Positions 37,401-50,940 of a stretch of 54,191 bases of DNA are shown piece after piece (within the stretch, counting starts at the first letter, position 1; the number at the start of each line of letters is the position of its first letter). Origin of the DNA: Protostelium mycophagum (lineage: Eukaryota > Evosea > Variosea > Protosteliida > Protosteliaceae); contig MZNV01001585.1 of assembly GCA_002081555.1 (NCBI GenBank), positions 1-54,191 of the forward strand. Direction: 5' to 3'. The position numbers were made by a program, and so were the translations under genes. The notes under the pieces are model-generated. The model searched no databases. It was not told the DNA's origin and was given only the letters and a program-made list of their open reading frames with translations.

Positions 37401-39600
37401 TGACCTTCACCTTGAAATCATCAATGCTCCAGGAAAGGGACATTTATACACCAGTGACGGTGAAGTCGTCACCTCGGGCACAAAGATTCCGGCCAGTTCC
37501 TGGAACAGCATGTACTATCGGTCTGGCATCATCGAGTTCGGGTCACCCCTCACCAGCTTCACCTTCAGATACCACGACCAAGACACTCCTTCTGTAGCCA
37601 ATTACACCGCATCCGTAGAAATCACCCTGTCCCGCCGCCCCCCCGCCACCTCCGACTTCAATGTGACGAGTAAGTATTTTGAGTCTTCACTATTGGTTGA
37701 TTCGAACAGCCGACATGAATACCCAAGTCAGCTTTACGTTCCATGCGGAGAACCTCAACCCCAATGAGAACGGAGCCCTGGTGATCACCATCTTGACAGA
37801 CGTCAAAGGAACCATCTGTTACGATGCAGCATCCACCAAATGCTTCTCCACATCTGGATCTAATTATGTCAATGAGTCCAGATCTTTGTTTTACAACCCG
37901 CCCGTCGACGCTTACAACAAGGAGGGACCTTTTGAGGTCATCCAGTTCTCCGCCACAGAACCCGCCGGGCTTGTTTCACTGGTAGCTACCGCGTCGTTCA
38001 CGGTAAATTACGTCAACTTGCCACCTGTTCCCACCTTCGGCCCCATCTTTAGATCTCCCAGCGGTGGTTATGTCGAGTTCCTCCTGTCAGGAACAGACGA
38101 CCACACCGTGTCCTCACTCTTGACCTACACCGTTTTAGATGGTCCACGCAAGGGAAGACTCCAGTGGATCTCCAACGAGGATGACGAGGAGTCCGTTCAG
38201 TTCCCAGGATCTACCACCCCCTTCGCCCTCAGTAATGAGAACAGAGTGATGAGATATTTCCCCGAAGGCTACGAATGGGGCGATGAATACGCTTCCTTCT
38301 CCATCAACGTGACAGACGCCGACGGCGCATCTACAACTCAAAATTGTACCGTCAACGTTTGGTTCGTGAACCAGCCACCTCTCATCCTCTACGACCCCTC
38401 AAGATACTACCAAACGGTAGAGAACGGGGAAGTCCTCGTCAATTTTAATGGAACGGATGTGGACACTCCATTATGGGAGCTGGAAGGATTGATGACTGCC
38501 TCCTTCACCGCAGGAAACTTTTACGAGTGTATTTATGCCAACGGAAACTGCACCAAGGGAAAGGTACAATTTTCAACGGTCTATTTTCGCTGAGAGAATC
38601 CAGGTTATTCCAAGAAACACTTTGCGCTTGAACGTGACGACTGTTGTAGACAAGCACGCTGTCTGGTATCTCATCTTTGTACCAGACCCCAACACATCAC
38701 AGATGGTGTGTATATTCATTTTATCACTGACAACAATTGATGTAATCAGGTTTACGCACAACCCTCCTTCCTCCTCAGTGATGGAGAGAAGTATTCGAAT
38801 GAAACTTACTCCCCCATCATCAGAGTTGTACACATCAACCAACCTCCAGTTCTGTCATATTTGACACCTGTCACTACATTACAGAATGTCAAAGTCGCGT
38901 TGAATGCGAGTGTCTTTGACTCGGACGCTGGAGCCATTGCCATCCTGCTCTCTATATCCACAACAGGCGATGGGGCTCTGAACTTTACCGACCAGACAGC
39001 ATTCAGCACAGTTGGCAGGAACAGATGCGTCAGATACAATGGAGACTCCGCCATCAACTGCACAGCTTCTCAGGACTTCTTAAGAACCATCCTCTCCGGT
39101 TTGTCGGTTCAAAGCAATACCACTGGAAATTTGACAGTGACGGTGAGGCTTCCACCAAAAAGAATTTAATATTGATCATTCGCAGTTGTACGCAAACGAC
39201 TTAGGCGCTGGAGCTGACATCGATATGATCAAGACATCCGCCAGAGAGACCCGAGGTACCATTGATGTCACCGTGGTGCCTGCTGGAACAATCGTCATTG
39301 CCGAAGAAGGAAGATCTCTGACATGGGCTATTGGTGTCGGATCTGCTGGAGGTCAGTACAAGCATCTCATCATCACCAAAAACTTTCAATGTAATTCCTG
39401 ATCACATAATTGAAATGTTGACAGGAGTTCTTGGTGCTGCTGCTGCAGTAGCTCTTGTGGCTAAACTCGTCAAGACACCCTCTGACGAAGAATTGGGTGC
39501 CTTGATGGATTTCGAAGGAGCAGCCGTGTTGGACAACCCCTTGTACCAAAATGCTCAGACAGATGTTGAAAATCCTTTGTACGAGGCAGAGAATATATGA
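31411..39600 (+). CDS. Sib-like (integrin-beta-like) adhesion protein with cadherin-like repeats
   Basis: This is a very large type I membrane protein. The signal peptide is MIKSTLLIVATLLALFVTTT. The N-terminal region has THFRFGLISWK and INSWTNKDYWINWGDGQKD. A Cys-rich EGF-like cluster (CLEGFYGPDCQPCGEC; CVCPPGYTGLNCQ) is followed by a VWA/beta-I-like domain (DMVILQDVSSNSAQDLLSLK, about 33.5-34.4 kb). Then about a dozen repeats of roughly 120 residues begin with (F)VNHxP or NxPP and carry DxDG-type calcium-like motifs. A Gly/Ala-rich membrane helix (GGVLGAAAAVALVAKL) precedes a short cytosolic tail with two NPLY motifs, matching Dictyostelium Sib proteins, which bind talin. It should mediate substrate or particle adhesion. 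Long exons and few introns set it apart from its neighbours. Confidence 0.9.
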
Positions 39601-40085
39601 TAACAATAAAGCGATTTTACCATTCAAAACCCTCTCAGTTATTTTTCTTTTTCATTTTCTATTGCCCAATAAGAGTCCACAGAACACAAGAATGTTGCTT
39701 TTGAATCTTGTTCGGGTTTCCGGTAATAAAAAAAATAATAAAGTGTCCACAGCCAGCAAAAAACTCTTCAGTGAAATGCAGCGATTTTACAACGCGTTTA
39801 GCGCACAGACTTCTGCTTCCAGCCGTTGCTTGGTGTGAAAACCAACTTCTGCCCAATTTCACAAAAACATAAAATATGGAGTTTTCGTGGCTATCTCCGA
39901 TGATTGACAGTTGCTATGTGACATCATCATCAATTTGGCATGTCCACACAATTTTGTGACAGTTTTTGACGCAACGTCCACGCTTGGTGAACAGAGGACC
40001 TGCTTCTCAGCAAGAAATTCCTCCTGCAGAAGTTGCAACCTACCTCGTCTGATTTCAGGGGGGAGATAAACAGAAAAATCCAGAC
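39601..40085. other. Intergenic stretch downstream of the Sib-like gene
   Basis: Nothing gene-like is seen. It should hold the 3' end of the adhesion gene and the promoter of the small secreted-protein gene. Confidence 0.5.
39605..39610 (+). terminator. AATAAA polyadenylation signal
   Basis: A canonical hexamer starts five bases after the Sib-like stop codon, implying a very short 3' untranslated region. Confidence 0.5.
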
Positions 40086-41312
40086 ATGAAGCACGCACTC
40101 CTTCTCATCTTCTTCATCTCCCTCAGCTGCGCAGCAGAAATTGTACCAGCCTTGGCCACCCTTGCGTACGTCACTACATCTCAGGCCTGCATCTCTAACT
40201 CTATGCAGCGCAAGATACCGCGCCAGCGGCACATTGCAGATCAACTGCACCGGAGTCAACACCGTCAGCGGGCCTCTCAACATCCAATCTACTCTTACCG
40301 ATCTGAGCTCAGGAGCACCTAATGCCGGAAACTACACTTCATCTGGCTTCTTCGCAAACGACGGTTCATTCACCAGGGTCGTCGTCCCTAACATCAACTC
40401 TACCTCTAACGCACCCAACTTGACCAACTTTTTGGCTGCCGGTCTGCGCAACAGTGGCGTCCGAGTCCTTGACAGAGTGCGACCCTCATTTGTTCATTTG
40501 GTCTGACAGTTGTAGATCATCTTCATCACCCGCTATGACACCCAGGGCGGAACCATCGACAGCAGCACTTGCACTGCAGACAACGTCGGAAACCTCACAA
40601 CTGTGGATTTCTCCGCCTCTTACGGATTCTACCGCTCAGGTGTCCCAACCGCAAACGGTGCTTTGTGCGTGCATCTTTGTTTGGGGTGATTTTCTGATCA
40701 TCGCAGGAAGGCAACCTTCAGAGCTGTCGGAACCCTGGTGCTGACTTGTGAAAAAGGGGCTTACTCTGGACCATCTGGCATCAATTCTGTTCTCAGCACA
40801 GTCGACGGAACGTAATGTGATTCCGTCAATACCTTGATGTTGACATGTTCCAGGAACACACAGATCGGAATCTACAACGGAAGCTTCGTCTCCAACCAAG
40901 ACGGCTCTGCCACTCGTGCCACTGGAAATTTTGTCCCACCTGTCAACAATGCTCCACAAGCCGCACTCCCTTTCTTTGTTCAAAACGCCTTCACCACCCC
41001 AGGTTCCCGCACTTTTGACAACGTGAGTGACAGGCGTGTCAGTTTGACATTTCCTGACATGTTCAGATCGGTTTCATCACACGTTACGATACCGTGGGAG
41101 GAGTCGCTACCGCCAGCGACCCTGCTTGCACTACCGCCACAGAAGGAAATGCTTTGACCAAAAACTTCGAGGCCACATACGGATTCTACTCCGCTGCCGC
41201 CACAACCACAACCGCTCCCGCTATCACCACCACATCTACCCCAAGAGGCAGCGCTGCAGTTTTTGGTGTGAGCGCAGTATTGGTCAGCGTGATGGTCTTC
41301 GCTGCCCTCTAA
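40086..41312 (+). CDS. Secreted, probably GPI-anchored protein with two internal repeats
   Basis: I do not recognise a named family. The signal peptide is MKHALLLIFFISLSCAAE. Two repeats of about 150 residues follow: repeat one has RYRASGTLQINCTGV and IIFITRYDTQGGTIDSSTC, ending FSASYGFYRSG; repeat two has TFRAVGTLVLTCEKG and IGFITRYDTVGGVATAS, ending FEATYGFYSAA. Many NxS/T sites suggest N-glycosylation. A Thr/Pro-rich stalk (TTTTAPAITTTSTPRG) leads to a hydrophobic C-terminus (VFGVSAVLVSVMVFAAL) directly before the stop, as expected for a GPI signal. Four or more short introns join in frame; one ends in GTTGTAG exactly at the exon IIFITRYD. A role at the cell surface is an inference from topology. 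AATAAA lies nine bases after the stop. Confidence 0.8.
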
Positions 41313-41321
41313 ACCGAGAAG

Positions 41322-41327
41322 AATAAA
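41322..41327 (+). terminator. AATAAA polyadenylation signal
   Basis: A canonical hexamer just after the stop of the GPI-type gene, within the 72 bases that separate it from the convergent F-box gene. Confidence 0.5.
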
Positions 41328-41384
41328 ACGAAAACTCATCATTTTATATACACGCATCACTTGTCAGATGCAAAAATTGTGTTT

Positions 41385-42299
41385 CTACATCCGGCGATTC
41401 GCGAGCTTCTTCTTTAGATTTTGGTAGTAGGAAGTATAACGGTGTTGAAGCTCATCACAGATGCGGTTATATGTCGCAGGGTCTATCTTGTGGAAGGCCT
41501 AAAAGAGTAAGAGGACGTTTGTGTATGTCGCTTAAATATTGTACTGGCAAAAGTCATGAAAAATGTCTATAGAATTGAGTTGTGTCTTTTTCTACGGTAA
41601 GGACACGGTTATTACCGCAGACCTTACCGTCAAAAATTCCAGCATTTGTATGAGCATACAAAATTCAAAATTAGTTTGAGAATATTGAAGAAAATTTGGA
41701 TTTAAATTACCTTTGACTTCATGTGAAAATCAATGTGTTCCTTCCACTCTCTTCTGATCGCGGTACAAAATGAGTCGACCACGATGGTTCTGTCTCCTCT
41801 TGATAGACCCATTTCATAACCCTCCATCCACATGGTGTTTTTTCCCAAACTAAGGACTCTACCGGTGAATTGTGGTGTCCAAGGGTATTGATAATGTTTC
41901 AGTAAGATTTCTCTAACAGGTTCGAAATGAAGTGCCTCAGTAACAATCTCCTCTGTAAAAATTTAATGAAGGACACTTTGATTAATCAAAATGTCACCAG
42001 TAATATGTGTGCTAGGCATTAGTTGTAGTGTCCATCGAACGTTCTGATCTCTGATTGCCTTGATGATGGGTAGAACCCCGTCAATCTTTTCATCTGGTTT
42101 GTATATTTCGTTTGCCTTCTCAAGTCAATGATAATGATACAGATGGAAAACAAACCAATGATCTCCAAGTTTTACAGACACATCTCGCGGTGTGGAGGTC
42201 TTCCATCGGCAGAAACCGAAGGAATTGTCTCAAAACGTCCAAGCCCAGTTCATTATAGTCACGTTTTACCTTTCTCTGTGTGCTGTTGTGTGAGCCCAT
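41385..42299 (-). CDS. F-box protein, substrate-binding part unknown
   Basis: This is a probable substrate adaptor of an SCF ubiquitin ligase. The start (42297-42299) opens MGSHNSTQRKVKRDYN and leads straight into an F-box: LGLDVLRQFLRFLPMEDL then HTARCVCKTWRSL. The rest contains KIDGVLPIIKAIRDQNVRW, HYQYPWTPQFTGRVLSLG, WMEGYEMGLSRGDRTIVVDS and a basic end, SYYQNLKKKLANRRM. I see no LRR, WD40 or kelch repeats, so the target domain is not a standard one. One intron (about 41.5-41.71 kb) is oversized and contains a nested hairpin. The gene is convergent with the GPI-type gene and lies 73 bases beyond the RasGAP stop, on the same strand. Confidence 0.72.
41594..41630. repeat. Nested 9-bp stem hairpin (ACGGTAAGG / CCTTACCGT)
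   Basis: A perfect nine-base stem encloses a 19-base loop that itself contains CGGT-TATT-ACCG. It sits inside an oversized intron of the F-box gene. Confidence 0.8.
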
Positions 42300-42372
42300 G
42301 CTGCGAAGAAGGATGCATGAAAGCCACTGTTCTGTTCGCTGAAGAAAGTTGCCGAAAGAGCTTTGAATAATT

Positions 42373-45300
42373 TTATTCTTGTCTTGACATCTTTGGGCTG
42401 GTCAAGTCCTCCACCAGCTTGCTTCTATTCTTCGATATGTGATAAGAGATGGTCGCGAACTCTGCCTCTATATCGATCACGTGATCCAGTTGTGTGGGGG
42501 TTGGAGCCGGTTTGGGAATCTACAACGAGTCACATGTTGAGATTTCGCTGCTACTTACCGAGATCTGATCAATGTACGACTTGATCTGATCAGAATGTTG
42601 ATGCACCCAATCATTCATGAACTTCATGTAAGGTTCTTTATCCGAAAAATACGCCAAATTTCCCGCCGTTTGTATCCTGAGAATGTCACGGAGATTTCAG
42701 TGAAGTTTCGACTTACGTTTTTGAAACTAGGGTGAGTGTTCGTGAAGTTAAATTTTTGGGATGATCTTTGGTCAAACCAAACAGTTTTGGTCCCAAAATA
42801 GCAGGTCCCCAGAATCTCAAAAAAATGAAACCTACTCTTGGTCACAAACTCTTGAAATCTCGATGAAATCTGGTGGAAAACTCACTTGATGGAGCGGTGT
42901 AGATCGTCGTGTTTTGAGGACCCCATTTATTCATGGCTCTTTCCCTCAATTCATGGAACACTCTTCGCATCTCACTGTGCTCATCAGGTCCACAAATGAG
43001 CAGCGGTTATTAACGCAGCATTACCGCGAAATATTTTTAAAGAGATATAGTATATCTTGCAAACGTAAAGATGTGCGTACTGTGGTGTGTCGTTGGCAGA
43101 GCGGTAAATGGCCTCAAAAATCGCGGAAACTTCCGTTTGTAGATTGATCTGGTTATGTTGCAGTTCCTTGGGGTTTTTCATCTTGCTGGGGTCGACCTCT
43201 CAAAGTCACAAAGCGTGATGTGAAATTTCGTTGAAATTTCACCTCGCAGTGTGATCTTCTGTTCAACAAGTCTTGTATCGGTTTTCCCAGAGTGCGTCTC
43301 AAAAAATTGATCCCGACCAGCTTCATGTGAGCATCGATCGCCTTCGTGGCGAGTGAATTTCCACGAAAAATGACGTCAGCAGATGCTGTGCCACGTCATC
43401 ACAAGAAATTCACGTTAATTAAGTTAATTACGGGTATTTTCGATCTCCTTGGTGACGAGATTTCCCAGGAGCGTGTGACATTCTTTCTTCGCGTGGAACA
43501 ATCTGACGAGTGTACGTGCCACCTGTCAGAGTTACGGTCACGTGACTGATGACGTCATCACCCACCTCCTCTCGCTCTGTTGTTGCCTCACCCAGCGCTT
43601 GGATCAAGGACATATTCGTCGTAAATAACAATTTCCAAACTTTATCATAACTTCCTTCGGGCAGAATATTTATTTCCTGGAAAATCAGATCTACAACCGC
43701 ATCTACAACGCTCACCGAATATTTCATTCTTAATCTGATGTCGCCCACCGGCTGTTTTGGAGATTTATCCGTGTCTTCTGTCTTTACGCTGAGATTGTAC
43801 CACTTGTTGATCTTATCATTCCAAGAAAGGGTTGCTATGGGGATCGCAACTTGTCCCATGAATTCGGGTGATGACATCATATCCCAGTCGAAGACCTGAT
43901 GACTCGTTGTAGATGGTGAAATTTCACGGAAAATTCCTCACCTCAATGACGATGTCTGACTTGGGGTCTTCGATGGGGATGCGGCTGGGGATGTCAGGAT
44001 GGGAAATTTCGGCGAAATTTCGACGTACATTGTGCAGTTGAATTTCCAAACGGGGTTCAGTGTTCTCTTCACGGGCTCACATTTTATCTTATGCTTACCA
44101 CATCGAATCTGTACAAATGGCTGATGACGTCATCATCTATCTACAATTCACCACTCACATCACTGAATCCGTTCGCATCTTTTGAGGCCAGATTTCTTCC
44201 TGAAATTCTCAGGAAATCGCGAAAAATGATGAAATTTCGGGGAAATTTACCTTCGTTTACGTGTACTTGGTAAAGATATTCTCTTCCAACTGATGTCCAT
44301 CCAACCTCAACGTTGATCTCCCCACTCACAAAATCCTGGAAATTTCTCAGAAATCTCCGAAGAAATTCACAGAAATATCCGAGAAATTTCATTGTATAAT
44401 TACCCTGGACTTGATGTGCGTCAGCGGCCACCACTGTTCCACAGCTTGCTTGGATTCATATAATGACTTCATGGGTATGTCGACAGTTCCGATCTGCACA
44501 CGTCATCATGACATCTTATGATGACATCATCACACCAGCTTATCCTTCTCGATATCGTTCGCGTCAAACACCGTCGCGGTCAAGACGTCATTTGCGATTG
44601 TAGATGAGTCCACGTCTAAATAATATTCTTCACCCCACAAAGGCTCCAGCGTTTTGTGGATCGTCTCAGACTTGATGGAGTGATGCCCTGTACATATGAG
44701 AGATTTCGCGGAAATTTCGTACTCACCGATGCTGCAGATGATGTATGGATCTGAAAGGTGGTTCAAGTCCATCGCCTTTAATTTCCTGGCCTCGGCGACT
44801 GTACAGGTTTAGTGGTCGTTGTAGATCGTCATTAAACGTTGTAGATTGAATAGAAATATTTTACTTCTGAGATAAAGCGTTCCCCTGCTGCGCGGTTTTG
44901 ATGACGTGGTCTGTAATTTCAACGTTTCCCATCTCTAAAGACATCAATGATAGAATGATGATCCAATGCAGACCTTGATTGCATCACGAATCGCCTTTAA
45001 CCAATCTTGGCTGTCTTGGGGCGTCTCTCCACTCAAAATAATTCTTCTCTCTGTCGTAGAATTCGAGATGATTCGGAAGGCATGTTCGTGTCCCTTCTGT
45101 GGAGTCTCGAGCACCTATAAAATGATTAAAGAAGTAAAACAGATGATCCTCACCTCGTTATACCTGGATAAATCGAAGTAGCCCTTGAGGTGACTGTTGT
45201 CCTGTAATGATTATTGAGAATGATGATTGAGAAGGTATGGTACCTTATTGTCATCGAAGTAGAACAGATTACACTCATTCAATACTGCCCATTTCAGAGT

Positions 45301-45654
45301 CCATCTGCCGATTGGACCTTTAGTCGACCATTTCTCGATGTATCCCGTCTTGTATTTCGTCCCTGGTATTTTCTTTGGTGTGACCTCTGTGAATCCGATT
45401 ATTTTGCTGTTCTTTGAGAGGAAAAGGGAATGCCCACTCGAGGAAGAACTGGATTTCTCCTACTGGAATCAGATGATGGTAATGATCATAGATATATTGG
45501 ATCCTCCACCATTTATTCTGAATCGCTTGTCTTATTGACTGTATGGACGTCAGGATCTGTCTGTTCGGTCTTTCTTGAAAGCGGGACAATTTTATTCCTT
45601 TTATCCTGGAGCCGTTCCCTCACCCGACAAATTTTGGGATTCCATTGGCAACAT
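42373..45654 (-). CDS. PH-C2-C2-RasGAP protein
   Basis: This is a GTPase-activating protein for Ras-type GTPases at membranes. In order: an N-terminal region (start [10 protein letters not shown], inferred); a PH domain ([20 protein letters not shown]...[20 protein letters not shown], 45.4-44.95 kb); a first C2 domain ([16 protein letters not shown], 44.8-44.4 kb); a second C2 ([16 protein letters not shown]...[14 protein letters not shown], 44.3-43.75 kb); and a RasGAP domain (43.6-42.5 kb). The RasGAP has the [19 protein letters not shown] segment, whose Arg is the expected arginine finger, and [17 protein letters not shown], the FLR...PAI signature. The end is [15 protein letters not shown]2 and PH suggest calcium or phosphoinositide-directed recruitment. 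The order is that of SynGAP/DAB2IP-like proteins but with two C2 domains. The first exons are the least certain part. Confidence 0.85.
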
Positions 45655-45885
45655 GAGTGAGATCATGCCAAACAGACCAACCAAAGAGTGAATCACCTCT
45701 TAAAGGTTGCATTAAAACGAGATTTATGTTTAAGACTGAAGCTTTTTGCTTCATGGATTTAGAATGAAACAAAAACGGTGAAATGTGAGACACTCTCCAC
45801 GAAGGCACATCGTCTTCATTAGATCTGACGTTTACATCAGATGTTGCCTAAAGCACATGAAATATCTGTTTGTACACGCTGTCCC

Positions 45886-47282
45886 TCACGGTTCTTCCTC
45901 TGATGATGATGTCTCTTCTTCACTTTCATGATCACTGAAAAAATATTAAAAACAAAAGGAATGGATTAGAAGGCAAAAGGGATACCTCGCAAGCTTGAAA
46001 AACTCATCATCTGGGTCGCTCTCAATATCTTTGGTGTGTACAAGTTTTTTTGATTTGATTCTCCTCTTACTCGGCGACCTCGGTGTATTCACTACAAGTT
46101 TTTATTATTGTGAATTTTCTGTGAAATTTCACCTATTTTGTAGTGTAACATCGCGTCAGTTTGCTTCGCCCTCTCTTCCTCTTCTGGAGTTAATTTTCTC
46201 CTTCGACTTGAATTTTCGTCTGAATCTTCTGATTCAGAATATTCCACCGAATTTTCGTCTGATCCGTTCTCTGAATTATCATCTGAATTTTCGTCTGAAT
46301 TATCCTCTGAAATTTCCTCTGAGATTTCCTCTGAACTATCTTCTGAATTTTCTGGAGAGCTCTTTTTCGGAGTTGTTTTTGGAGGGACTTCCTCGTCTGA
46401 TATACCATCTGTGATCACTTCTGATTCTTCATCCTCTAAAAGATGATGAGATCAGATGACCAAACTTCCGTACGAACCTGTTTCTATCCTTTTGGTTTGT
46501 GATTTTGGTTGTACGTCTTTCTTCTCTTCTGTCTTATCTTCTGAACTTTCATCAGGAGAGTCGTCTAACTCTTCGCTGGAAGGCTCGCTGGGACTCTCTT
46601 CTACTTCTGCATGATGTCATCACAGGCAAAAGACAGCTTCTTACTTGGTTTTTTGACACGTCGTCGCTGTGATATCGAGATCTGTACAGCTTTTATTATT
46701 TCTTCATCATCCTCCGCTACTAATCTTTTTGGGGCTTTTCTCACTCTGGAAGGCCTAAAATGAAGTGAGATCAGGTTAAGATCGAAGAAGGGTTCAAGGC
46801 CGACCTTGGTTCGCGTGAAAATTCTATTTTAGGCTTCTGTTCGCGTCTTGTGGGTGATCTGGATTTCTGGAGGCTTTAGACACATGTTACAATGACGCGT
46901 GATGGCACTCCACACGAGAATGAGTTTATGACATTACCTTTATGGGCAAGACCTTTTGAGTTATGCAAGGGTCGTTGTTGATGTGTGGAAGCAATGGGTC
47001 TAATTGGATGAATTGTGTTGCAGATTTGTTCTCCCTAGTTTTCGATTCTGTCAGAACGGGAAAGTGTGGTGTACGGGTGACAAATGATGTCCCAATCATG
47101 GTTGGACCAATCCCCGAAAACTTTGAGGTGTCTTTGTCTTCAATAAGATTCATTTGTGTCAAGATTGGTCTTCGATCCCGTATGTCCATCTTTGGGAAGA
47201 TTTGGAAGTTAAGATCTTCATCACCAAAGTAACTGTCGCTCTTCTCTGAAATGGGAGGATGTATAAGAGCAGCGATATTCAT
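45886..47282 (-). CDS. Acidic Ser/Glu-rich, probably nuclear protein
   Basis: I do not recognise a family. The start MNIAALIHPPISEKSDSYFG leads through an unstructured N-terminal region (FGDEDLNFQIFPKMDIRD; KFSGIGPTMIGTSFV). Basic segments that could be nuclear localisation signals follow (KSRSPTRREQKPK, PSRVRKAPKRLV, SQRRRVKKP). Long acidic runs of Ser, Glu, Asp and Asn come next (SEDSSEEISEEISEDNSDE), then a short helical piece (LTPEEEERAKQTDAMLHYK) and a Ser/Glu tail (SEEETSSSEEEP) ending at 45886. The Ser-Asp/Glu runs look like casein kinase 2 sites. The make-up suits a chromatin or ribosome-biogenesis factor, but that is only compositional. It is divergent from MCM7, with 180 bases between starts. 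Confidence 0.65.
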
Positions 47283-47462
47283 TCTGCACAGGGACCTGAT
47301 GGATTGGAAGGAAAGCGAGTCCGGAGTTTTCGACGAAATGCGGAACTACAACCAGACCAGGGAGGAGCGGAAAAATATTAATAGAGGGCTTATTGTCTCG
47401 TTGTTTGCCGTCGATTTGGCGGGAGATTTGAATCACAAACTCGGGAAGAGCGAAGATCAATC
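47283..47462. promoter_or_regulatory. Divergent promoter region of MCM7 and the acidic protein
   Basis: The 180 bases between two divergent start codons must serve both genes if both starts are right. TTTGGCGGGA near 47415 resembles an E2F-type site (TTTSGCGC family), and MCM genes are E2F targets in animals and plants. However, similar TTTTGGCGGGA strings occur in many introns of this window, so the match carries little weight. Confidence 0.35.
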
Positions 47463-50591
<3,129 letters not shown>

Positions 50592-50940
50592 ATAATAATA
50601 AGAAAACAGAGTATGACCTGTTTTTAATGAGTGTTGTTTACCAATCACATTATAAGTTTCATCACAATTGCCAACATCATTAACACCAGCGACTGCGACC
50701 GGTAGCTGTGTCATTTACAAAAGGTACGTGATGGTGACAAAATGTAATGATGATTCGATGCAGTGCGAGTAATGTGACGTTTTGAACTGTTCTTTGTTAC
50801 AATAAACGGTCACCAAACCGTCGAGGATTGACATGCCGCGCCAGTGCCACACTGCCAGATGTCGCTTCGACGTACTCGCCGTACTTGACAGAAGAAATTA
50901 CATTTACCGCCTTTGACACGAGACTGAGTGCCATTTCGCA
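50592..50940. other. Intergenic stretch between MCM7 and the LRR ectodomain gene
   Basis: No gene is supported. AATAAA at 50801-50806 is a possible distal polyadenylation signal for MCM7. The remainder should contain the promoter of the LRR gene. Confidence 0.45.

Noticed and set aside
35926-38650. GTTGTAGA / TCTACAAC copies in the Sib-like gene as part of the intron motif set
   Set aside because: Most of those here (35926, 36594, 38642) are coding and read as VYN or VVD. Only the copy near 36621 falls in an intron.
47415-47424. TTTGGCGGGA as an E2F site driving MCM7
   Set aside because: TTTTGGCGGGA and its complement TCCCGCCAAAA recur in many unrelated introns of this window, so the occurrence near MCM7 is not specific evidence.
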